Made by a program: the position numbers and the translations under genes | The notes under the pieces: generated by a model | What the model saw: only the letters and a program-made list of their open reading frames with translations | Told to the model about the DNA's origin: nothing | Databases searched by the model: none | Source of the DNA: Polytrichum commune | Taxonomy: Eukaryota > Streptophyta > Polytrichopsida > Polytrichales > Polytrichaceae | Direction: 5' to 3' | NCBI GenBank assembly: GCA_950295325.1 | Contig: OX485806.1 | Span: 17,298,001-17,362,000, forward strand | DNA: 64,000 bases | Part shown: positions 56,490-64,000 of the stretch, in pieces | Layout: the number at the start of each line of letters is the position of its first letter | Numbering within the stretch: position 1 is the stretch's first letter

Positions 56490-58202
56490 GTGATCATGGC
56501 GATGAATCCGGTGTAGTAGCCCTTAAAGGCCGAAGCAACATCTGCCCCAAATGGTTTAAATCAATTTAATCCAATTAGAAGCTTATTGAAGAAACTATGC
56601 ACCTCTTGTGGAAGTTTTGACTGTACAGATGGAAGCTTCCTAGAGTCGAGATCGCTTGCACAAATTTTTAACCGACAAAGGGTCCAAAATCGTAAGATTG
56701 GAATGTATACATGTACACTAGTATTGTTGGGGAGTCACCTCTGCTCATACAAAAATGTGTGCCTCGGCCTTGAAAGGTTAACAAATTGGTTCCAAGAGTG
56801 GTAGTCACAACCAACATGTAGGTAAAAGAAAACAAGATTTTAATTCAGAATTTGTTGAACTTTGCTTCATGCCGGTTGTTGTGCCATGTTAGTTATAATA
56901 GTCTTTGTGACTTGTCATGTAGCATCATATGTCATATGGCAGTTGCCACCCAATGATTGATGACAAGTAATGTGGGTTGATGATGAACAATGTGGGTACA
57001 ACTAAATTAGAAGTTTGGCTTAACTACTGAAATTATGCGACGAAAGTGACTTTAATAGTATTAGTTGAGGAGATTACATGTATGATTTTCATGTTATAAT
57101 TATAATTGTACAATATGAAATTAAATAAATTTTATATTTTTGATGTGTATATAAAATCAATATTTTAAAATAATAAGCATTTCAATAAAACTTGATCTTC
57201 TTTTCACTAAGGTTAATATTGTTAACACTAAGATTAATATTCAAAGGCGACGCTCTTAGACTATCACGTGCATTTTGTGCAAGTTAAGTGAAGTAAATCT
57301 CAATTTGAATGAAAATTATGTCCCGTAGAGAATGCCCATAGGAGGCCAACCAAAGTGGCTAGCGAGTGTACCAAAGCCGGACCCTTCATGAGCCCCCATT
57401 TGAAAGCAAGGTTAGGGTTGCCTTCCAAGACCCAAGAGAAAGGAGCAAGTGGCATGATTAACATCATACTACGCCCTTGTAAATTTGGGTCGGGGGCTAG
57501 GGTTGGGCCACTTTTGCTAGACCATGCCCAACACTTAATTATTTACTCTCATTAGTTTAAAGTTCAATGACAAACATAATATTTGGTGGATTCGGTGCAA
57601 GCATGAGCACCCAACTCTTCCTCCTTTAGGATCTTATAGTCAAGCATATATAGCAACCTTCAACCCTTCCATGTGTCCTTTGTCCCCACTTAAACACATT
57701 ATTACGATTCTTGCACTTGGTACAAGAAGGTCACCAAGATCGACCACGGCAATCGGTGTGCTTCAAGATGGCTCTTTCGCCAAACCTCCCTAGGATGCTC
57801 ACAAATTGGCACAAGACTCCTCAAGAAAAGCCAAATAACGATTGCCCACGAAACGTTGGCCAACCTTTTGCTTGTACAACTCCAATGTTTTCTATCATAA
57901 CATCACTCTCCTACATGCCACTCTCGTCCGCCCTACTCAAGCACATTCTAATCTCGTAACATCGTGCCTCATATCTCCCACTTCATCTCCGTAATTCCTC
58001 CTCACATGTGGTTTGAAAATTTGGAAATTATATAATTTGAAGTGTACGTACTCAAGTGACACTTGGCGTCAATATGGTGCAAAGGTGTGCTTCTTTTGCA
58101 TACAAAAATGTAAACACATGACACTTGCCATTAGTATGCTCAGAAACATCTTCCGCTTGCACACTAAAACGCAAAACTATCATTTCAAGTATCCCAATGA
58201 GC
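56490..58202. other. Stretch without recognisable gene
   Basis: AT-rich DNA. The last 180 bp shares ACACTTGCCATTAGTATG-like sequence, in reverse, with 2,220-2,270. No gene is supported. Confidence 0.4.
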
Positions 58203-58204
58203 TA

Positions 58205-58337
58205 CACTAAATGTCATAATGTAATCATTTTCCACTTTGAAAGTTACGTACCATATCGACAATTAGCGGGCATGACACTTTGAGACCTCTAGGCACTTTG
58301 CAAATAATGTACGTGACACTAAATACCCTAAACGGTG
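58205..58337. mobile_element. Short TA-target MITE, 133 bp
   Basis: The ends are CACTAAATGTCATAATG and (complement) CACCGTTTAGGGTATTTAGTG. TA flanks at 58,203-58,204 and 58,338-58,339. It lies 27 bp before the pogo-like element. Confidence 0.6.
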
Positions 58338-58364
58338 TAGAACCCTTCATGAAATTGCACGGTA

Positions 58365-59728
58365 CAGTCTAACCTCGTTAGTATGACACTCGTTTATACG
58401 ACACCCTCGATATCACGACACATTTTTGCGCAACCAAACTTTTTAGTTCAAAACTCCCTCTTTTATACGACTACGACACTCGATAATACGACATTTATAA
58501 ACTCCGTTTTGCCATATTAAAGAGGGAATTAATGCTAAAATTCCTTTCATCCATGTTATGTACATCTAGAATTCATCCATTTTTACTTGGGAACTACTTG
58601 AGAACTTCACTTATCATTGGGAACTTAATGATAATTAGGGTTACTCATGTAGAATGGTCTTGGTTAGTGTATCTAAAATCAAAAGGTGATTATGATCTTA
58701 GATAATGCATCTTCACATGTTGTTAGCTCTGCCAAAGTTGGTATTTCAACCTTGTGGTTTTTCAACCTTGGAATTGAGCACCATGACTTTGGTATTCCTT
58801 CCTCCCAATGTTACAAGCGTAGTTCAACCTTTGCATCAAGGTATAATAGCATCTTTCAAAATTCAATACAAGAAGAAACTTTTACTATGGGTTTTGTCAC
58901 AATATGATGATGATACATTGAAGGACTGGAAGAAGGTGGTGCCCAACATCAGACATGTTATCATGTGGAGTTGTGAAGTATGGAGTGAGTTGGATGCACA
59001 GATAGTTAGGAATTGTTGGAGGATGGCGCGTCTATTACCTACAACATGGAATGTTGACTTTGCCCTAGTTGATGAAAGGGGGAAAAATAGAATGCAAGAA
59101 GAATCAGATGAACATGGTGCTATGATTTCAAAGTTGCGATTGGGTGATGATGAGATGTCAATCGAGACTTACATTCAGATGGAAGGGGAAGAGATTACTA
59201 AGCTAGAATTGGGTACTAATGAGTTGGTGGATGTTGCTTTGAGAGTCGATTATGCACAAGGCTTTGATCTTAATGTTGATCTACATTCAATAGATGTGGA
59301 TGATGTTGCTCCACCTACAATATAGCGTAGTGATGCTAAACGTCATGCATCATTGTTGTCTAATTTCTTATTAGACAACTCTTTACATTTTGTTGTTAAT
59401 GAAATTATTAGTTTTCAAAAGCTAGTAGAGAATTTAGATAAGATGATAGTTGCTAACTTAGGTAGGCAACACCAGAGATCTTTGAACTCTTACTCCAAGA
59501 GTTCTCGAGAGTATTTGTATTTGTTTGCAGTTATGAGTTATTATCTCGTACAATCTATGTTGCTTAAACTTGTTGTATATGTTTTTAAGCTCATATTGCT
59601 TATGTTTTTGTATCCCCTCGATAGTACGACAATTTTATGCCATTTGTCATATTAACGAGAAGACAACACCTCAATAATACGACATGTTTTGCGTTTCCCA
59701 AACGTGTGATACTAAAGAGGGAGAACAG
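58365..59728 (+). mobile_element. pogo/Tigger-like element, 1,364 bp, copy 1
   Basis: The ends CAGTCTAACCTCGTTAGTAT and (complement) CTGTTCTCCCTCTTTAGTAT are imperfect TIRs of about 28 bp. TA flanks at 58,363-58,364 and 59,729-59,730. Iterated TATACGACACTCG-like words fill both subterminal regions. It retains only the C-terminal part of the transposase region, so it is itself internally deleted. Confidence 0.8.
58683..59325 (+). pseudogene. 3' part of a pogo/Tigger transposase (DDE_1 type)
   Basis: The motif ILDNASSH (second catalytic Asp, GAT at 58,701-58,703) is followed in another frame by LVFLPPNVTSVVQPLHQG and IIASFK, the hallmark of pogo/Tigger enzymes related to CENP-B. The final catalytic Asp of QPLDQG is His here (CAT, 58,834-58,836). 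The frame change fits a 16-bp tandem duplication of TTTCAACCTTGTGGTT (58,744-58,775). Removing one unit would restore phase. The rest (59,000-59,325) is the acidic C-terminal tail of such proteins. The N-terminal CENP-B-type DNA-binding domains and the first catalytic Asp are missing. Confidence 0.8.
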
Positions 59729-59817
59729 TAGTACTAAACATCATAAATATTCCCATAGTTGAAGAACCGTTGACTTGAGCTCCGAAACAAAGCGGTCGGC
59801 CAGGCCTTCCCTTGTAA

Positions 59818-60244
59818 GGGCGTCCCCAGCAGCCTCGCCATAGGGCATGCCAACGCCAAAAATGGGGCATCCCGGGTTCTTAGGTGGCGGTACCGGCATA
59901 AATTGATCCCCACCAATGTCCGGTCCGGCATAATTTAGAAGCGGCCCGGGTATAGTAAAGGCCTTCCAACGCCATAAATGGTTCATATGGCGGCCCTCCT
60001 CCGGCCCGCCAAGAGATTACTTTAATATCAGATACTCCGATATCCTACTTTATCCCATGTCAGATAATAGGTGTCGTTGTCTTATTGATTGCTTCCTAAT
60101 TATACCGGGGGTATGCCTAGGCTTTGGTGGGCTCTGACTCAAGATGAGCGGCCCCGCCCAAGATGGAGGGCTCCCCAAACACCCTAAACACCATATAATA
60201 TATTATTTTTGGCGGGTTGCTTACTATCTCTCCTGGGGATGCCC
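59818..60244. mobile_element. Harbinger-like MITE, 427 bp
   Basis: The ends are GGGCGTCCCCAGCAG and (complement) GGGCATCCCCAGGAG, with exact TAA on both sides (59,815-59,817 and 60,245-60,247). The GC-rich interior with CCGGCCCGCCAAG resembles the end regions of 40,489-42,062, probably the same family. It sits between the two pogo-like copies. Confidence 0.75.
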
Positions 60245-60730
60245 TAACCAACTTCTCAAGGTCTACAGCCCAATTTGGTCTAATTCTCAAGGGTTGCCCC
60301 CTTCGGAGCACCTTCGCAAATGGAATCGGAGCATGTCAATCGCCACAACCTAAATTTGAAACCATGTTCTCCCAATTAGAATGCTTTAGCACCTTCATGT
60401 ATATATATATATGGATGGAAGGGGCTTAGGGAGCTTATGCTACTTAGTTGGGGAATATGCAAACAACATGCTTCCCATGATTCTACATGATGAAACGTGA
60501 AGAGGAGCGTAGGGCTAAGGGAAGGCGAGGTAGCAGGCTATTTGCAATGGCAGACTAGGAAGCACGGGAATATACATGGAATAAACAACAAATTTAGTTT
60601 CAAGTGCTATTACTGTACATATCCAATTGGGCTTTTGGATCTCGAGAGAGGCCAGTTTCCATAACTTGAAACTAGAGTAGTGAAATGGTACCACAGGACA
60701 TTCTTGTTACTAGGCATCGTTTTGATGCTA

Positions 60731-61496
60731 CTGTTCTCCCTCTTTAGTAGGACACGTTTGGGAACACACACAAAAAGAGGTTGTTTTATGGAGATGTTGT
60801 CTTCTCGTTAATATAACAAACGACGTATAGTTGTCGTATTGTTGAGGGAATACGAAAACATAAGTAATATGAGCTTGAAATATATATATATACAACGAGT
60901 TTAAGCAATGTAGCTGGTATGAAATAATAACTTATAACTCCAAACAAGTACAAATATTCTCAAGAACTCCTGAAATAGGAGTCCAAAGATCTTTGGTGTT
61001 GCCTACCCAAGTTCGCAACTGTCATCTTATTTGAATTCCCTACTAACTTTAAAAAAATAATCATTTCATTAACACCGAAACATAAAGATTTCTCTAATAA
61101 GAAACTAGACAATAATGATGCATGACGTTTAGCATCAAGATATTGGTGATACTATATCACCCGTGTACAAGACAACATACTAGGCATGAGGCCACTCTAA
61201 CCCTAACCATGTCCATTCTACAATAGTAACCCTAATGCTCATTAAGTTCCCAAGTAGTTCTCAAGTGACAATGGATGTAGTTTAGATGTACATAACATAG
61301 ATAAAAGGAGTTTTAGCATTAACCATCTCTTTAATGTGACAAAACGGGGATTTTTAATGTCGCATTATCGATTGTCGCAGTCGTACAAAAGAGGGAGTTT
61401 TGAGCTAAAAAGTTTGGTCTTGCAAAAATATGTCGTAATATCAAGGGTGTTGTATAAAGGAGTGTCATATTAACTAGGTTAGACTATACGTTGTTT
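60731..61496 (-). mobile_element. pogo/Tigger-like element, 766 bp, copy 2 (inverted)
   Basis: Same family as 58,365-59,728 in opposite orientation. The left end CTGTTCTCCCTCTTTAGTAG and the right end (complement) TAGTCTAACCTAGTTAATAT are flanked by TA at 60,729-60,730 and 61,497-61,498. It aligns to both outer parts of copy 1 but lacks the stretch matching about 58,680-59,325, so no transposase remains. Confidence 0.8.
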
Positions 61497-61498
61497 TG

Positions 61499-61705
61499 TC
61501 TGATTAGTGTGGGCTACCATTCAGAGTTACGTGTTGCTACAACTTTTTATCGACAATATCATTTTTTACCAACTAACTTATGTCATATTCTTCAGTGTGC
61601 ATATTGATTACTTATGTTATTCGAGTGAAATATGATACTCTCAATAAAATGTTATAGCAATGCATAACTCTAAATGGTAACCCACACTAATTAGACAAAA
61701 CAATG
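61499..61705. mobile_element. CATTGAT-end MITE abutting pogo copy 2
   Basis: The ends CGTTGTTTTGTCTGATTAGT and (complement) CATTGTTTTGTCTAATTAGT continue GTGGGYTACCATT. The left flank TA (61,497-61,498) is the same dinucleotide that bounds pogo copy 2. The right flank is TG. Confidence 0.65.
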
Positions 61706-64000
61706 TGGTCGGAAATTTAGGGATAAACCAATGTAAGTTCATGTAGTATGTAGGTAAATGTATGGTATAATAGTCAACATCAAAAATGGTATTAAAGAAC
61801 CTACTCATGGGTATCAAAATTGTAATGTTAGTCAAATATTGATACCCAGTGGGAATCTGAAAGTGAGAAAATTTGTGGATACTCATTTATTATTTGGTTC
61901 AATACCATTCACCTAGATACAAAGGTTCTTACATAGCATATATTGAATGATATAAAACAAATCTAATATCCATACCTTAGTGGTATAAAAATGTGAAACC
62001 TTCATTAAAAATACGTAAATGATATTAAAGGAAGACAATATGGATCCAACATTGGCATAAAAAAATCTACAAAGAAATATGCCGTTTTAGAGGCGTGGGT
62101 AGAAGAAGAGTTTGTAAGTTGCAATGGCTCTTTGAGCACTCTGGGAACCTTAGAAAAAGCTCAAAATGTTTTACCAAAGTTTTAGAAATTAGAGCAAATA
62201 GGTATGGAAGGAAGCCAATGCACTTCACTTCACAAAATTTGAAAATTTGTGTGATTGAAGTAAGATTCATGAATTTGGTTGCATGCATCTTCTCCCCCAC
62301 AAAGTGGGTATTGTTGAATGTTGATTTTTGGTCTCTCTTAGCCAATGAGCTCATTTTATTCTCCTGTTGTATAATACTATCTTTAGTACACATGTCTAAG
62401 TACTTGGTTGTCCATTTTGGGACAAAAGAAAAATAGGTGTCATAAATGAATCATTTGACGGAATGGGCACTTGTACCTAAAATAAATCACTCAAAGTCCA
62501 CAATGTAACAAGTTGCAATTACTATGCTATATATCTAATTTAGTGTGGCCCACATTATTTATTATCTTGCGATCTATGCATAGTACTAGAAGAAGCCACA
62601 TGGGATACTTGTTGGTACAAGACTACCCATTGACGCTACTCTATCTAGTTAATATTGCACATCTATTTAACCCTCAATGACCATTTTGGTGCCAATGATA
62701 GGTATAGGAGGGTAAATCGGGGTGCAAATGAGATATTTTTTATTCAAAATATATTTTCTAGAACGGTGGCAAATGCACCTACTTATGACCCCCAAAAATG
62801 GATCAAAAGCTTTGTAACGGGCTCTCATTATTTAAAACCACAAAGATGTTGAAATTGGTGTGCAACGGGTGAACATACTCTACCAATTAAATGAAATGGA
62901 GTCACCAAATCATTGATAAGTAAAGAGATTTCCATGTCCAAATTTCACTTCTCAAAAATTAAAAGTTTTAAGTAAGTAATTATCTAAGACATGCATGCAA
63001 TTTATACATGACTTAGACCCTATAATGTCCCAAAGTTAAGTAGCACTCAAAACGAACGTTCATAATCCATAAGAAATGCACATGGAAACATGAAACAAAG
63101 GCATTTACCAACATCACTTAAATCATATGTAGGTTGCTGGTCTAAGATGAAATAATTCCATAAAGAGATGCTAGATCATATTGGTAACTCTATGAAACAT
63201 ATATTTTGTTTGACTTATACATACTTAACACAAGTGCCAAAATATTAAAAATTTCCACTCCACTCCACCCCACTAGACTCAAAATCATGTAGTGTCTACA
63301 TTGTAGGATATCAATTGGAGAAGGGTTTAGAGAGAAGAAATGTTGACCTTAGTGGGATCGGCGTGATTGAAATGTCCCTTCGACCCACCCTTGGTATTAT
63401 GTCCACTAGACATAATATCAGTGGTGCAGGACTACTAACCCCTCTCGGGGTGGGCATTATAATGATCGGGGTGATCAAAGTGACCATGGGAACTGAGTAA
63501 TTGGATGATCTTTGTAGTGGCAAGGTTAGTGTGGTTGTGATGTTGTAGGGGTATATGATCATTTTTCTTCGTGAGGTGGCCGCCGAGTCATAAGACTTCT
63601 CAGTGGTTCATTGTAGCATCACATGTTTAGTGGTTTGGGTTCAATCCCTGATGGCCTTGTACGGGCACTGTATTGTGATGTGAGTGACTTGGCATTTGTT
63701 GTGTGAGTTACTTGGCATAAAAGTTGTATCCTATAGCCACCATCCCCTACCGTAAGTTGTGACAGCTCCTTAGCCAATGTTGACATTTATTCTTTTGTAA
63801 TCCTAATTATTTATTGGTTGGTGGATATTCGGGATTTGCTATGGTAGTTGTGGGTTTATTGGTAGTGGTTCGTTGTTTTCTATCCTCCTTTTATGTAGAA
63901 TTATGGAGAAGGGTTCACATCATATTCAAGGTCAATCATACTCATCACAATGAATATGGATTAACATGAATTTGAAACTTCAGCCCTTGTTTCTACTGTT
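61706..64000. other. Stretch without recognisable gene
   Basis: Frames at 62,067-62,436 are open on both strands without a known motif. GGTTCAATCCC at about 63,637 resembles a pol III B box about 75 bp after a GGCCGCCGAGTCA stretch. A tRNA-derived SINE is possible but weak. Nothing else is supported. Confidence 0.35.

Noticed and set aside
63560-63660. tRNA gene
   Set aside because: A B-box-like GGTTCAATCCC is present, but no cloverleaf or clear A box could be drawn; at most a SINE remnant.

Overview
This window looks like nuclear DNA of a land plant. The only confidently functional gene is an intronless serine/threonine kinase of the plant MEKK-like MAPKKK group (MAPKKK17/18 type). It lies on the minus strand with its start codon at 16,947. 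Very low gene density, AT-rich intergenic DNA, CT microsatellites and dense small DNA transposons suggest a large plant genome. A fern or lycophyte is my guess, from the divergent kinase tail and the unusual transposon mix. The sequence does not prove it.

Nearly everything else is repeats, mostly class II transposons and their short non-autonomous derivatives. Many can be delimited to the base by terminal inverted repeats (TIRs) and target-site duplications (TSDs). (1) TA-target MITEs ending CACTAAATA (eight sites from 30 to 58,337) or CATTGAT..CCC (8.6, 10.0, 24.0 and 61.5 kb). (2) TAA/TTA-target PIF/Harbinger- or Tourist-like elements ending GGGCC, GGGTG or GAGC (1.05, 4.7, 6.8, 10.4, 40.5, 48.7 and 59.8 kb). 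(3) A 1,050-bp element with perfect 15-bp TIRs and a perfect 8-bp TSD (8,826-9,875). (4) A Tc1-like element (44,811-46,391) with a broken DD34-type transposase. (5) Two pogo/Tigger-like copies in inverted orientation (58,365-59,728 and 60,731-61,496). (6) Several palindromic or foldback repeats.

Layout. 0-12 kb: nested MITEs, a 1.2-kb foldback and the 8-bp-TSD element. 13-18.5 kb: the kinase gene, a duplicated block behind it, and a GC-rich upstream region with a possible short divergent exon. 18.5-34 kb: MITEs, a G-rich block between direct repeats, a GC-rich patch and a candidate solo LTR. 34-44 kb: minisatellite and microsatellites, then a Harbinger-like element with gene-like remnants. 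44-47 kb: the Tc1-like element. 47-58 kb: MITEs and a large palindrome. 58-62 kb: a cluster of five DNA transposons. 62-64 kb: nothing recognisable.

The elements are mutually nested. One MITE sits inside another at 4.5-5.3 kb. Another interrupts a dispersed repeat at 29.5 kb, and the sister copy at 13.1 kb preserves the empty site. No intact transposase, no LTR-retrotransposon polyprotein, no rRNA or tRNA gene and no CRISPR array was seen. No multi-gene pathway is encoded. The most notable content is the set of transposon lineages and their decay and nesting history.
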